64,000 nucleotides of DNA from Candidatus Latescibacterota bacterium (GCA_022827835.1 JAJEIO010000017.1:62001-126000); one strand, 5' to 3'. Shown: positions 8,347 to 19,400, counted from the first letter of the stretch. Notes: generated by a model not told the origin, from the letters alone. Program-made: numbers and translations.

Positions 8347-11328
8347 ATGCACACTGAGAGGAGGAAGTGGCCGGTGGCACTAGGCGCGGCGCTGTTTTGC
8401 GCCCTGTTCGCCCTGCCGGCGTTTGCTGGCAACGGTAAGATCGCCGGCGTAGTACAAGACGATTCCGGGCAGGCATTGCCCGGGGCCAATGTGGTCGCCG
8501 AAGTGGGCGGCGAGCGGGTCGGCACTACAGCCGACGACATGGGCCGCTATTTTCTGCTCAATATTCCCCCCGGCACGTACTCGGTCGAAGCCAGTTTCAT
8601 AGGGCACCAAACGGTGCGTCAGACCCAGATCGAGGTCCGCTTGGACCTGACGACGACGGTCGATTTCGAGCTGGAGACCGAGGCGATCGAAGGGGAGACG
8701 ATAACAGTGGTTGCCGAGGCACCGCTGGTCGAGCGCTCACTGACGACCAGCCGGGCGACAGTCGGCCGCGCCGAGCTCAACAACACCATGCCGGTGGCCG
8801 ACTTGCAGGATCTGATTAACACGACGCCGAGCGTGTTTCGCGGCTATATCCGCGGCGGGCGCAAGGCCGAGGCCAAAGTACTCGTCGATGGGATCGATGT
8901 GTCGGATACGTATTTCCGCGCCGGCGAAGGCCTGGTCACTTGGAACCCCTATGTAGATGTCAATCGCACCTCGGACGGCGAGTTCACTGCGGTCGGCGTC
9001 AACGCCAGCAACGTGCAGTCGCTGGACATTATCGCTGGCACCTTCAACGCCGAGTACGACGCGGCTAGCGCTGGCATCGTCAATGTAGTAACGCGCGAAG
9101 GCGGCGACGAGTTCGAGGGACGGCTGTTTGTCCGTCGCGGCGTCAGCGGTTACAAAAACGCCGGGCCGGATGTCTATGCGAGCTTGGCCGACACCGTCAA
9201 TAAGACGACGTACTTCGACAGTTACCTGCAGGCGCGCGACGACTTGCTGGCCTCCGAGGACGAAGCCGATAAGGCCAAGGCCGAGAATTACTACATTTTC
9301 GACCCCGAGGACGTTACCTACGGCGATAATCCTTCGACGGAAATGGAGCTTTCGCTGGGCGGCAAAGTGTTGCCGCGCACCCATTTCTACTTGACCACGC
9401 GCTATCTCAACGACGAGGGACTTTTCCCTAACCAGCTCAACCGCTCGCAACGCTATTCGCTCAAGCTGACGAATCGGCTCAGCCAGAATGTCAAGCTGAC
9501 CGGCAACGTCATGATCGACGACGGCGGTGAGTTGGGAGGTTGGGTCAATCGCAACTTCAGCGGCCGCTACGCCTATTTCCCCGAGGGGGCTTTGGGCAAC
9601 AAGAAGTTAGGGACGATGGCCTATCTGGGGATGAGCCACTCGCTTTCTAATAATACTTTCTACGAGATCAAGCTCTCGCAGGTTACGCGCACGAGCAAGT
9701 TCGGCTATTCCGACGACAACGCCGACGGCATCGTCGAGGCGGACGAGAGCGGCGACTTCATCTTCATCGACAGTGCCGAAGAGTCGGAAAAGTACCTAGG
9801 CGTTGACGGCTCTGGGGCCGACGCCGACGGCAACTTTACCTTTTTTACTACCAACCCCGGCAATTCGCGCAACTTCGACCTGCCCTTTGGCGACAATCAG
9901 TACCGTTTGGCGCAGGCGGGCTTCTACTTTGAAGAGCTCAACCGCGACGTGATGCAGCTCAAGGCCGACATCACCCATCAGTACAACTACCACCACCAGC
10001 TCAAGGCCGGCCTACTGTTCCGCAGCCACACAGTCTCGAAGCTCATGCAGCGGACGCAGATTACGGTGGGCTATTCCAACCTGCCATACGAGATTTCCGA
10101 CTACGAGCGCAGCCCGAGCGAACTGGCCTTATACGTACAGGACAAAATTGAGTACGAGGGCATCATCCTAAACGCCGGCTTGCGGCTCGACAGCTTCAAT
10201 GCGGACGCCGAGCAACTCACCGACTTTTTCCGCCCGTCCGAAGAGGGCGAATACACCTATGAAGGCGGCCAGACCCACACCTACCGCACCCCGATTCGCA
10301 GTGGGGAGGTTGAAACGCGCTGGTACTTGCAACCGAGGCTAGGGATCTCGCATCCGATCAGCGAGCAGGCCGCCATGCACTACTCGTGGGGCAAGTTCTA
10401 CTCGCCGCCGTCGTTTTCGTACCTCTACGAGGACTACGACAGCTTCACCAACCCAGCTTGGCCGAACGTGCCCGATGTCGGGGCGGATCCGACGACGGCC
10501 ACTGCGTACGAGATGGGCTTGCAGTACAGCTTCGCGCCCGAGTACTTGTTCGACGTCACGGCCTATTACCGAGACATTGAAAACTACGGGCGGCTCGGCT
10601 TTACCATCAGCCCAGCCGACGCTGGCTTTGCCACCTACAGTATCAATACCAGCGGCGGGTACGCCGACAGCCGCGGCATTGAGTTTGGAGTGGAGCGCCG
10701 GTCGCAGAGCAAGATCAATGGCCGCGTCAACTACGCGTACAGCTATATCAAAGCATCGCGCAACGGCAATAACTCGACGCCTTTCCCGGATAAAAACTCG
10801 TTTTCGGTCAACGCTGCAACCGATGTCCAAGCCTTGGAGACGGCGTTGGCCAACAAGGAGCGTTTCAACACGTACGAGGCCAATGTCAACGGCGGTGGCA
10901 ATCCATTGGTCACCGGCTACGACCGTGCCCACCGCATCGCCGTTACACTGTTGGCCGAGTTGCCAGCAGAGGTTGGGTTGACCTTGATCTCGACGGCTGA
11001 TAGCGGCTTCAACTACAATGTGACGGCCACCACGGACGATCCGCGTGCGCGCGAGACCCGGCAGGCTCCGTGGAATATGCGCACAGACCTGCGGCTCCAC
11101 CGCGGCCTTGCGTTGGGCGGCTTGTCGCTAGGGGCCTTCTTTGAGGTGCGCAATCTGTTCGATCGCGAGAATATCCTGACGTGGGACAATCGCAACATCG
11201 CCTCTACCACCAAGTGGGAGGACGATGGAGACCCGACGGGCAACCTCAACCGGGCCTTCACTGGCCAGAGTCAGGCGATTTACGACATCCCGCGCATGGC
11301 CAATTTCGGCGTCACCGTGGATTTCTAG
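8347..11328 (+). CDS. TonB-dependent outer-membrane receptor with N-terminal carboxypeptidase-regulatory-like domain
   Basis: This 993-residue outer-membrane beta-barrel receptor starts with a signal peptide (hydrophobic LGAALFCALFALPAFA, cut before about residue 28). A carboxypeptidase-D-regulatory-like beta sandwich follows (about 29-115: GKIAGVVQDDSGQALPGANV, GRYFLLNIPPGTYSV). Then comes a plug domain (about 120-250, with VLVDGIDVSD and IVNVVTREGG), and a long barrel rich in aromatic beta strands ending in NFGVTVDF with the C-terminal Phe. This is the SusC-like architecture common in the FCB group. The ligand is unknown. The next two genes follow at short spacing, suggesting a receptor/secreted protein/PorV unit. 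Confidence 0.88.
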   Translation: MHTERRKWPVALGAALFCALFALPAFAGNGKIAGVVQDDSGQALPGANVVAEVGGERVGTTADDMGRYFLLNIPPGTYSVEASFIGHQTVRQTQIEVRLDLTTTVDFELETEAIEGETITVVAEAPLVERSLTTSRATVGRAELNNTMPVADLQDLINTTPSVFRGYIRGGRKAEAKVLVDGIDVSDTYFRAGEGLVTWNPYVDVNRTSDGEFTAVGVNASNVQSLDIIAGTFNAEYDAASAGIVNVVTREGGDEFEGRLFVRRGVSGYKNAGPDVYASLADTVNKTTYFDSYLQARDDLLASEDEADKAKAENYYIFDPEDVTYGDNPSTEMELSLGGKVLPRTHFYLTTRYLNDEGLFPNQLNRSQRYSLKLTNRLSQNVKLTGNVMIDDGGELGGWVNRNFSGRYAYFPEGALGNKKLGTMAYLGMSHSLSNNTFYEIKLSQVTRTSKFGYSDDNADGIVEADESGDFIFIDSAEESEKYLGVDGSGADADGNFTFFTTNPGNSRNFDLPFGDNQYRLAQAGFYFEELNRDVMQLKADITHQYNYHHQLKAGLLFRSHTVSKLMQRTQITVGYSNLPYEISDYERSPSELALYVQDKIEYEGIILNAGLRLDSFNADAEQLTDFFRPSEEGEYTYEGGQTHTYRTPIRSGEVETRWYLQPRLGISHPISEQAAMHYSWGKFYSPPSFSYLYEDYDSFTNPAWPNVPDVGADPTTATAYEMGLQYSFAPEYLFDVTAYYRDIENYGRLGFTISPADAGFATYSINTSGGYADSRGIEFGVERRSQSKINGRVNYAYSYIKASRNGNNSTPFPDKNSFSVNAATDVQALETALANKERFNTYEANVNGGGNPLVTGYDRAHRIAVTLLAELPAEVGLTLISTADSGFNYNVTATTDDPRARETRQAPWNMRTDLRLHRGLALGGLSLGAFFEVRNLFDRENILTWDNRNIASTTKWEDDGDPTGNLNRAFTGQSQAIYDIPRMANFGVTVDF

Positions 11329-11341
11329 GAGGAATACTAAG

Positions 11342-13864
11342 ATGATTAAACGCATGAAAATTGCGTCTCGGCTGGCGACCGTGTTGGTGGTCGCCACGGC
11401 CGGGACGATCGCCGCGCAAGAGGGCGGCGTGTTCACGGCTGGCGATCTATGGGATTCCTTCTTCCCCAGCAACGCCGGTTCTTGGTATCGCGAAACCGAT
11501 GACGATCCGACCGCCCGCTTTAACCTCTTCCGCGTCGGCAACTGGGATCGCCAGTGGACGACGCCGACTCAGACCTATCCGGGCGGCGAGAATCTGCACC
11601 TGCCTTGGGGCCAAGATTTGCAGATGTCGGAATACAGCCCCGAAGAGATCAATATCACCACGGCCAGTAATGCGCCCCGGGCCAAGCAGTACTTGCACGG
11701 CTTCTACACCAGCAATTTGGCTGGTGCTGGCGATGCGGCGCGCAACTTTACCAGTCCGGGTGCCTACTGGGTTGATGACGACCGCAATGAAATGCGCTAC
11801 GAGGGCGCGATGCCGACCAACTTAGGCGTTGATGTGCGCTGGCGGATGCGGCAGTTTGCCGCCAATCACGCCAACCTCAACGACTTCATCGTCATCGAAC
11901 TGGAATTGACCAACACCGGCGTGCTCGACGCCGATGGCGATGGCACAGCCGAAAAGACCGACAACCGCATCCATGCGCTCACGCTGCATCTGCAAAACGA
12001 GCCGATCAATTCGATGAGCAATGCCGTTCATGGCCGACGCGGTGCTTCGGGGTGGTTTACCGGGCCGACCTCGGGCTACGACGCCACGCCCGACGCCGAC
12101 GGTGCGCCTTGGGATGTGCCGGTGGTTTTTAGCGGTCCGTCGCCTAGTGCGCTCGGCGAGCCACATCCGGTTTTTGGCACGTCAACCGGCTGGGCCGCCG
12201 ACGGGGCGCGCCTGTTGGGCAATACCATGAATCGACGCAGATACTACTACGACATCTACAATGGAATGCAGTGGATCGCCGCCAAACAGGGCGCGTTGCC
12301 AGAAAGCGGCAGCAGTGCCAGCGCCGAGGACAAGCGCACCATCTACGACAGCCATCCGGTCGGCGTGGATGGTGAGCGCGGTTGGTTCACTTCGGTGCTC
12401 AAGGACGACGGCGGCTACGCCAATCCACGCGAGAATCACATCTACGCGATGGCTACGTTTTTCGACGGCGAACAAAACGGCAGCCGTCTTTGGGACAAAG
12501 GCGCGGCCATCCAGAACGAGAGCAGCTTGGTGCCCGACCCCAACTGGTTTGATCCCAATCACGCAGACATCGTCCCTGGCGATCCGCTGTCGTTCATCAA
12601 TGCCGTGCGGCCAGAAGGCGAGCGCGGCCAGCCATTGGGCGATATGAAGTACAACAACGCGTTCATCCAAAACTGGGAGGTCGATCCGAGTCGTTCATTG
12701 GACGACCAGCCCGATTGGGCGTGGACGCAGGGCTATGCGATTGACCACGGCTTCGACGGCATGTTGCAGGTAGGCATCGGCCCGTTCTCCTTGGAAGTAG
12801 GCGAGACCATCAACTTGGTGCTCATAGAGTACGCGGGGTTCCGCTTGCAAGGGGCTCGCGCTGCGCGCAGCACGGCGCAGTGGGTCTATGACAACAACTT
12901 TGAGGTGCCCTCGCCGCCGCCGACGCCCCACATCGAAGTCGCGCCCAACACGGATGTCAAAGTCGATGTCAAGTGGGACGATAGCGCCGAAGCGGCCTCT
13001 GACTTTGCGGGTTACAAGGTCTATCGCTCGACGCTGTTTCCCCGGGTCAATTCGCTCGATGTCGGTTTGCGCCTCATCGACCGCTATCACCATCAGACCG
13101 AGGTCAATCCCACGGACGCGCAACTGGCTGCCTTTGGTGCCGACAACAACCCCAACATCAGCTCTGGAGGCTACAGGCCTCAGGAGCCAGCGGCGTGGGG
13201 GCCTTATCGGCTGATTGCCCACGTGCCCGCAAGCGAGTTGGGCAACTACCTCAACGACGGGTCCGACAGCGACGTGTTCAAGTACAAGTTTGCCGATAAC
13301 AGCGACTTGGTGACCTTTGGGTTTACCTATTACTACTATGTCGCGGCGTACGACAACGAGTCGGGCGAGATCAACGGCCAGCCCTTCAACTCGCTGGAGA
13401 CGCATCGGCACAACTTCAACGGCCGCGATGGGTTGTGGAAGGGCACGTACCACTACGCGACCGCTAGTTCGTTCTTCCCCGGTACCTTGGAGGGGCAAAA
13501 GTCCATTGGCGCGCCGTTTATTCTCAAAGCGCCGCTGGCCGATGCCAACGAACTCGTAAGCGGCGATCTCGCCATCCGCGTGGTACCTAATCCCTATAAG
13601 AAGGGTGCGCTACACGACACGGGCACCGAGCACAAGATGCTCTTCTTCAACCTGCCGAACGACACTAAGATCACCATCTTCGATGTGGCTGGGCAGGTTA
13701 TCGACGTGCTCCACTTCAACAGTAATACCCCCAACCCGTTCGACGGTACGCTGTTCTGGGATATGTTTTCCAAGGATGGCATTGAGGTAACTAGCGGGCT
13801 GTACATCTACGTGGCCGAGTACCCGGGTGGGACGCAGACCGGGCACTTTGCCATTTTGCGCTGA
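11342..13864 (+). CDS. secreted protein with C-terminal FlgD/T9SS-type sorting-like domain
   Basis: This 840-residue exported protein begins with a signal peptide (MIKRMKIASRLATVLVVATA, cut near AAQ). The start at 11342 is fixed by AGGAGG overlapping the receptor stop; the frame is open further upstream inside the receptor gene but has no ribosome site there. The body is rich in Asp, Asn and aromatic residues. A fibronectin-III-like segment lies near 515-680 (HIEVAPNTDVKVDVKWDD, FAGYKVYRS). The last 95 residues (VVPNPYKKG, ITIFDVAGQVIDVL, SGLYIYVAEY) match the FlgD-Ig/T9SS type A C-terminal domains seen on exported FCB proteins. It could be a surface-anchored partner of the upstream receptor. 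Biochemical function is unknown. Confidence 0.75.
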   Translation: MIKRMKIASRLATVLVVATAGTIAAQEGGVFTAGDLWDSFFPSNAGSWYRETDDDPTARFNLFRVGNWDRQWTTPTQTYPGGENLHLPWGQDLQMSEYSPEEINITTASNAPRAKQYLHGFYTSNLAGAGDAARNFTSPGAYWVDDDRNEMRYEGAMPTNLGVDVRWRMRQFAANHANLNDFIVIELELTNTGVLDADGDGTAEKTDNRIHALTLHLQNEPINSMSNAVHGRRGASGWFTGPTSGYDATPDADGAPWDVPVVFSGPSPSALGEPHPVFGTSTGWAADGARLLGNTMNRRRYYYDIYNGMQWIAAKQGALPESGSSASAEDKRTIYDSHPVGVDGERGWFTSVLKDDGGYANPRENHIYAMATFFDGEQNGSRLWDKGAAIQNESSLVPDPNWFDPNHADIVPGDPLSFINAVRPEGERGQPLGDMKYNNAFIQNWEVDPSRSLDDQPDWAWTQGYAIDHGFDGMLQVGIGPFSLEVGETINLVLIEYAGFRLQGARAARSTAQWVYDNNFEVPSPPPTPHIEVAPNTDVKVDVKWDDSAEAASDFAGYKVYRSTLFPRVNSLDVGLRLIDRYHHQTEVNPTDAQLAAFGADNNPNISSGGYRPQEPAAWGPYRLIAHVPASELGNYLNDGSDSDVFKYKFADNSDLVTFGFTYYYYVAAYDNESGEINGQPFNSLETHRHNFNGRDGLWKGTYHYATASSFFPGTLEGQKSIGAPFILKAPLADANELVSGDLAIRVVPNPYKKGALHDTGTEHKMLFFNLPNDTKITIFDVAGQVIDVLHFNSNTPNPFDGTLFWDMFSKDGIEVTSGLYIYVAEYPGGTQTGHFAILR

Positions 13865-13886
13865 ACCGAACAGGGGAGACTTGAAA

Positions 13887-14909
13887 ATGAAAGTGTTAAA
13901 ACTCATTGCAGTGCTAGGGTTGGCCTGCTTACTGGCGCAACCTACGGTTGCCGATGTGCGCAAGTCTGGCCTGACCGGTGCCGCCTTTCTCAAGATCGGC
14001 GTAGGTGCTAGGCCGGTCTCGCTCGGCTCGGCCTATACGACCATGGCCGGCGACGTCCACCAGCTATTCTGGAACCCAGCCGGTGCGGCTCTGAGCGGTG
14101 GCGAAAGCCAAGTGCTGCTGTCGCACAACTCGTGGATTGCGGATTTGTCGCACGATGCCATTGGGTTCGCGCGCGATATGGGCGACATGGGCACCTTGGG
14201 CATTGGCGTGGTGACGCTCGGGTTGAGCGACATTGCGGCCGACCGCGACGTGGTGCCGCAGTTCGTGCTCGACGCGGGAACGTTCGATCCCAACGACACC
14301 GAGACCTCGGACACCTACAGTTACCGAGATTTGGCCTTGGGCGCGACATGGGCGCGCAACATCACCGACCGACTCAACTTAGGGGTGACCGGCAAGATCG
14401 TCAGCCAGACTATCGATGGCGTCAGCGCCACCGCGTATGCGGCTGATTTCGGCGCGCTCTATCGCATCAATCCCACGTACACCATCGGCGCTCGGATCAA
14501 CAATCTGGGCAGCGATCTGACGTTTTACGACATTGGTGCGCCGCTGCCGCTGATATTCAGCATTGGCGCGGCCGCCGCCATCCTCGACGACCCAGACAGC
14601 GGCATGAAGGTGACCCTGCTCGCCGATGCCACCAAGCCGCAAGACGCCGAGCAGCTCGTGTACGCGGCGGCCGAGGTGGAGCTTTTCGACATGCTCAGCC
14701 TCCGCTCCGGCTACAAATACAACTATCAGGGCGTAGAGGACGAGAAAGTCAATGAGGTCAACGGTGAGGTTATCCCGGCTGGTCGCAGCGAAGAGGGCCT
14801 GACGGCTGGGCTGGGCCTCGATTTGAACATGGCCACGGTCGATTACGCCTTTACCTCGTTTGGCATCCTCGACAGCGTGCATCAGTTTTCCTTGCAGTTC
14901 CGCTTCTGA
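13887..14909 (+). CDS. PorV/PorQ family outer-membrane protein
   Basis: This 340-residue protein has a signal peptide (LIAVLGLACLLAQPTVA). The opening typical of PorV/PorQ (UPF0164) barrels follows: TGAAFLKIGVGARPVSLGSAYT, then a DVHQLFWNPAGAA segment. Alternating beta strands end in QFSLQFRF with a C-terminal Phe. In Bacteroidota, PorV escorts type IX secreted proteins to the attachment complex, and related barrels import hydrophobic compounds. Position 22 bases after a gene with a sorting-like domain suggests they work together. The start at 13887 has GGGGAG about 9 bases upstream; the frame is open for 20 further codons into the previous gene without a ribosome site. A terminator closes the unit. 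Confidence 0.85.
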   Translation: MKVLKLIAVLGLACLLAQPTVADVRKSGLTGAAFLKIGVGARPVSLGSAYTTMAGDVHQLFWNPAGAALSGGESQVLLSHNSWIADLSHDAIGFARDMGDMGTLGIGVVTLGLSDIAADRDVVPQFVLDAGTFDPNDTETSDTYSYRDLALGATWARNITDRLNLGVTGKIVSQTIDGVSATAYAADFGALYRINPTYTIGARINNLGSDLTFYDIGAPLPLIFSIGAAAAILDDPDSGMKVTLLADATKPQDAEQLVYAAAEVELFDMLSLRSGYKYNYQGVEDEKVNEVNGEVIPAGRSEEGLTAGLGLDLNMATVDYAFTSFGILDSVHQFSLQFRF

Positions 14910-14936
14910 GGCTGCGCTGCGATTTGCTGAGAAAAT

Positions 14937-14972
14937 AAGCCTCCGGGGCCTCTGGGCTTTGGGGGCTTTTTT
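14937..14972 (+). terminator. Rho-independent terminator after the PorV gene
   Basis: The arms AAGCCTCC (14937-14944) and GGGGGCTT (14961-14968) pair over 8 bases with one G-U wobble around a 16-base loop. An unbroken T run to 14972 follows. It starts 28 bases after the PorV stop. Confidence 0.75.
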
Positions 14973-14998
14973 CTTGCCATGGCCACATGGAGGACGAT

Positions 14999-16435
14999 AT
15001 GACAACTAGGCCCGTGCCGCATGAAGTGATCCCCTGCGATCGGCTGCCGGCAGGGCAGTACCGCGATCTACCCGAGCCGCCCCACTGGCGCAAGCTGGTC
15101 GGGCCGAGCATCCTGCTATTGGGGCTTTCGCTGGGTAGCGGGGAGTTCGTGCTCTGGCCCTACATAACCTACAAGTTCGGCTTCGTCGTGTTCTGGGCCT
15201 GCATGGTGGGGGTGCTGACCCAGTATTTCATCAACATGGAAATCGAGCGCTGGACCTTGGCTACTGGCGAGACCGCGGTGACTGGATTTTGCCGCCAATG
15301 GTCGGGTTGGGCCGGGGTTTTTCTGGTGTGCAACGTGGTCCCGTGGATGTGGCCGGGCTGGGCGTCGGGGGCGGCGACTATCCTGACGTGGGAGTTTGGC
15401 GGCGACGAGAGTACGCGGGTCGGCTATTCGATTGCGAGCCTGTTGGTGGTCGGGTTGGCGTTGAGTTTGGGGCCGGTGGTGTACCGCACGGTAGAGCGCA
15501 TCCAGACAGTGCTGATCGCCGCGGTGCTGGTCCTGCTGTTGGTCATTTTCTTTTTGGTAGTAGAGCCTAGCCACGTGTGGGACATGTGCAAGGGCATCGT
15601 CAATATCGGCTATATCCCAGAGGAGATGGAGTTGCCGCTCTTTTTGGGAGCCTTGGCCTTTGCAGGTGCTGGCGGGACGATGAACTTGGCGCAGAGCGAT
15701 TTCGTCCGCGACAAAGGCTATGCCATGGGCGCGTACGTGGGGCGGCTGACCAGTCCGCTGACCGGACGGGAAGAGGCCGTGGGCGATATTGGCTACCACT
15801 TCGAGCAGACGCCGGAGAACATGCGGCGCTGGCGCGGCTGGTGGCAGGCGGCCAACCGCGAGCATTTGATTACCTTCTATGCGCTCTCGGTTCTGTCGCT
15901 GATACTTCTGTCGCTTATCGCCTATGCCACCACGCGACAGGCTCCTGGGTTGGAACAGGGGTTAGGATTTGTCGGGACTGAGGGCGACTTTATCGCGCAG
16001 GAACACGGCAGCTTTTTCAAGCACCTTTTCAACTGGATGGGCATTGCCATTTTGCTGACGACCGAGTTGGGGCTGTTGGACGCCTGCTCGCGCATTTCCA
16101 CTGACATCATCAAGACGAACTGGCTGCGCGAAAATGCCAAGTGGACGCGGAACCGGCTCTACTTCCTCCTGCTGTGGGCGCAGATTCTCTTCGGCGTGCT
16201 GATTATGCTTTCGGACTACAACAAGCCAGTGCAGTTGCTGGTCTTGAGCGCCTCGCTCAACGCGGGAGTCATGCTGCTGTATTCGGTATTGCTCTTGTGG
16301 CAGAATAACCGCGTGCTCAAAGGGGCGCTGGCTATGCACCCGGTGCGCTTTGTGGCCTTGATTTGGGCCTGCGCCTTCTTTGGCTATTTCTCGTTTGTCA
16401 CACTGCGGGAGCAGTTGCCCAAGCTCTGGGGGTGA
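14999..16435 (+). CDS. Nramp-family-like (APC superfamily) membrane transporter, divergent
   Basis: This 478-residue integral membrane protein has about 11 hydrophobic segments and the Nramp/APC layout, starting WRKLVGPSILLLGLSLGSGEFVLWP. In metal-transporting Nramps, helix 1 carries DPGN and helix 6 carries MPHN. Here the equivalent stretches read GLSLGSGE (near residue 42) and GAGGTMNLAQSDF (near 230), so the metal-ligand residues are missing and another substrate is likely. ATG 14999 is preferred over ATG 14987 because the GGAGG site sits between them. The next gene begins 7 bases after the stop, so the two are co-transcribed. Any link between this carrier and the FtsX fusion is inference. 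Confidence 0.75.
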   Translation: MTTRPVPHEVIPCDRLPAGQYRDLPEPPHWRKLVGPSILLLGLSLGSGEFVLWPYITYKFGFVVFWACMVGVLTQYFINMEIERWTLATGETAVTGFCRQWSGWAGVFLVCNVVPWMWPGWASGAATILTWEFGGDESTRVGYSIASLLVVGLALSLGPVVYRTVERIQTVLIAAVLVLLLVIFFLVVEPSHVWDMCKGIVNIGYIPEEMELPLFLGALAFAGAGGTMNLAQSDFVRDKGYAMGAYVGRLTSPLTGREEAVGDIGYHFEQTPENMRRWRGWWQAANREHLITFYALSVLSLILLSLIAYATTRQAPGLEQGLGFVGTEGDFIAQEHGSFFKHLFNWMGIAILLTTELGLLDACSRISTDIIKTNWLRENAKWTRNRLYFLLLWAQILFGVLIMLSDYNKPVQLLVLSASLNAGVMLLYSVLLLWQNNRVLKGALAMHPVRFVALIWACAFFGYFSFVTLREQLPKLWG

Positions 16436-16441
16436 GGACGT

Positions 16442-19400
16442 TTGGTAGCGCTATTTCGCTTGGAATATAAGCCACGCGGGCAAGCCTCTGGGCCTCGGTG
16501 CCTAGGGGCTTTCCTTTTGCTGCTGTTGGTGGTGCTCACAAGCCCGGCGCTTGCCGTCGAGTCCGAGCGGGAAGCGCGTTTGCGGCGCACGGTGGAGGCG
16601 TTTGCTGAAACCGCCTCGCGGATGACGGGCTATCCGGGGGCCACAGCGGCTCGCGAGTGGCTGGTTGCCGAGCTAGAGGGTTTGGGGATAGCAGAGATTT
16701 ACCGGCACGAGTTTCCGGTGTTGGTGCCGATCGACGAGGGATTTTGGCTCGAATGCGCCGGTGAGCGGCTCGAATTGTTCGGCGTCTGGCCCAATTTGGT
16801 GCGGACGCCGACTTTGCCGGTCGAGGGGATTGAGGGTCAGTTGGTGTATGGCGGGGATGGCAGCCGACTCGAAGGGCAGCCGGTGGCCGGGCGGATCGTC
16901 CTGCTCGACTATGTCTCGGGCACAGCTTGGGTGGATGCGTTTCACTTGGGGGCCGCGGCCGTGGTGTTCTTGGAATCGGCTGGGGCTCATCGCAAGGAAG
17001 CGGAGCAGAAGTTCCTCGATGTGCCGGCCGACTTGCCGAGGCTCTATGCGCGCAAAGATGTGGCGGAGCGGTTGCAGGTGTTGGAAGAGTCGCGGGCGCA
17101 GGTGCGCTTGCGGGGGCGGATGGCGTGGCGGGAGGTGACGGCGCAGAACTTGGTTGCCGTGATTCCTGGGCAAGATGCGACGCTGGGGGAGGAGGTTGTC
17201 TTCCTCGCCGCGCACTACGACGCGGTGTCGCCGGTGCCCGCGTTAGCGCCGGGGGCCGAGCAAGCGGCGAGTGCGGCGGCGCTGTTGGAATTGGCTCGGG
17301 GATTTGCCGAGCGGCCGCCCAAGCGCACGGTCGCGTTGCTGTGGACGGCTGGGCACTTCCAGAACATGGCGGGGATGCGCCATTTTGCGCCGTTGTTGCT
17401 GGCGGCTGCGGGACAGTGGGAGGGCGAGGTGGAGGAGACTGCGCTTTTGCAGCGGCTCAGCGCGCTGGAGACGCGCTTTTTGGTGGGGTTGGATCTGTCG
17501 TCGCATAGCCCGCGGCTCGGGGCGTTCAGGCCGCGGGAGCCGTATCGCGTCTCCTTGCTCGCGCCGCCGATTACCGAGCGGTTGTTAAGGCTGGTAACGG
17601 CGTACGAAGACTCTGCGTTGGGGGGCAAGCGGGTGCTGGTCAATGGTCTGAAGCAGGACTTTGCCCGCCAGGGTTTGGGGGGGATGGGGCTGACGGTGCC
17701 GTTGGATGCGGCGGTAGCGGCCCTCGCTGGATGCCCGGCGTTGGCTTTTTGCACGGTCAATGATAGCCGCGCTCGCTTTGACTCGCCCGACGATGATCCT
17801 GGGGCGGTGCGCTTTGACTGGTTGGGCGATCAAGTTGCGCTGCTGCAGGGCGTGCTGCCTGTGCTCATCAACGACCCGGACCTGGAGCCGTGGGCTTGGG
17901 GTAATGATGCGTTTGGCACCATTGGTGGGGAGGTGGTCCACTACGGGCCGCGCAGCTATCTGCCGGATCAGCCTACGGTCGGGGCGTTGGTGCGACTGCG
18001 GTTGCGCCATCCGACGTTAGCTGGGGTGCGGCCGGATTTTTGGGCGGCGGCGGATGATTCGGGGCGATTTGCCATTCCCGGGGTTGAGTCTGGCATTATC
18101 TACACGAAGCCGGTGCGGTTGGAGGCGTATGGGCTCGATGCGGAGACTGGGATGGTGACGGATGCGCCGGACTGGGGAATCAATGGGGAGCGCAAGTTGC
18201 CGGGGCGTGCGCTGACAGTGACGATGGATAGTGCTGAGGACGAGGTGCAAATTGTCACTGCACCGCTGCGGGGGACGGCGCTGTTTGGGATTTTTGATCC
18301 GCGCAATTTGTTGACCTTGGAGCGCGTGCAAGCCATTGACGCGGCGCTGGAAGCCGAGCCGGTGGTGTACGGGGCCTGCCTGCCGCTGACAGCTCCAGAA
18401 ATGGAGCTATTTAGCTATGTGAATCGGGTGGGGTCGTGGACGGAGCCGGTCGGCGTGATTTTTACTCAGCCTAGTGAGCGGTTCAAGGCCGTGATGGCGA
18501 CGGGGCGCTATGGGTTGGGGCGACGCCTGCTGTTGCTCAATGGCACGGAGGACACGCCGAGCGGGGTGGGCTATGCGGTTGATGGGAAGGGACGCATTGT
18601 GGAGACGGTGTATCGGGTGGCTGCCGATATGCACGTGCTCAATGGCGAGCGGATTGACCGGCTGGAGCGACACGGCGTGCGCAATGGGCGGCTGGCGGCC
18701 TTTTACGAGCGGTCGGCTGGGTTGCTCGCAGAAGCCGAGGCGGCGCGCGCTGAGCATCGGCACCAAGATTTTTTCGATCGGGCGCGGCGCGCTTGGGCGC
18801 TGGCTGCGGCGGCCTATCGGGACGTGGAGCGGACGCAAGCAGGGGTAGTGCAGGGCGCGCTCTTTTTGTTGGCCGTGCTGATTCCCTTTGCCCACTTTGC
18901 CGAGCGGTTGGCGTTTGGGTTTGCCGATTTGCGGCGGCAGGTATTTGGGTATTTCGCGCTCTTTCTCGTGGGCTTTGTCGCCCTGCGCTACGTGCATCCG
19001 GCGTTTGAGTTGTCGATCTCGCCGGCGATCATCCTGCTCGGCTTCGTCATCTTGGCGTTGGGGATTTTGGTCACGTTTCTGGGGATGTCGCGGTTGAACC
19101 GGGAGTTGCAGGAACTGAGCAATCGGCGCGGGCAGATTGCGGTGCAGCGGTCGGGTGCGGTGCTGACGTCGGTCGCCGTGGGGTTGGCGCATTTGCGGCG
19201 ACGACCGTGGCGCACGGGGTTGACCTGTGCGACGCTGGTGCTGTTGACTTTTTCCGTGCTGTCCTTCACGTCGGTTCGTGCTGCGCTGCACACGAATTGG
19301 ATTGCGATTGGCGCGGACGCGGCGTACGAGGGTGCGTTGGTGCGGATGCCGGGCTGGCAGACTATGGAGCTGGAAGGCTACGATCTGTTGCGCGATTGGT

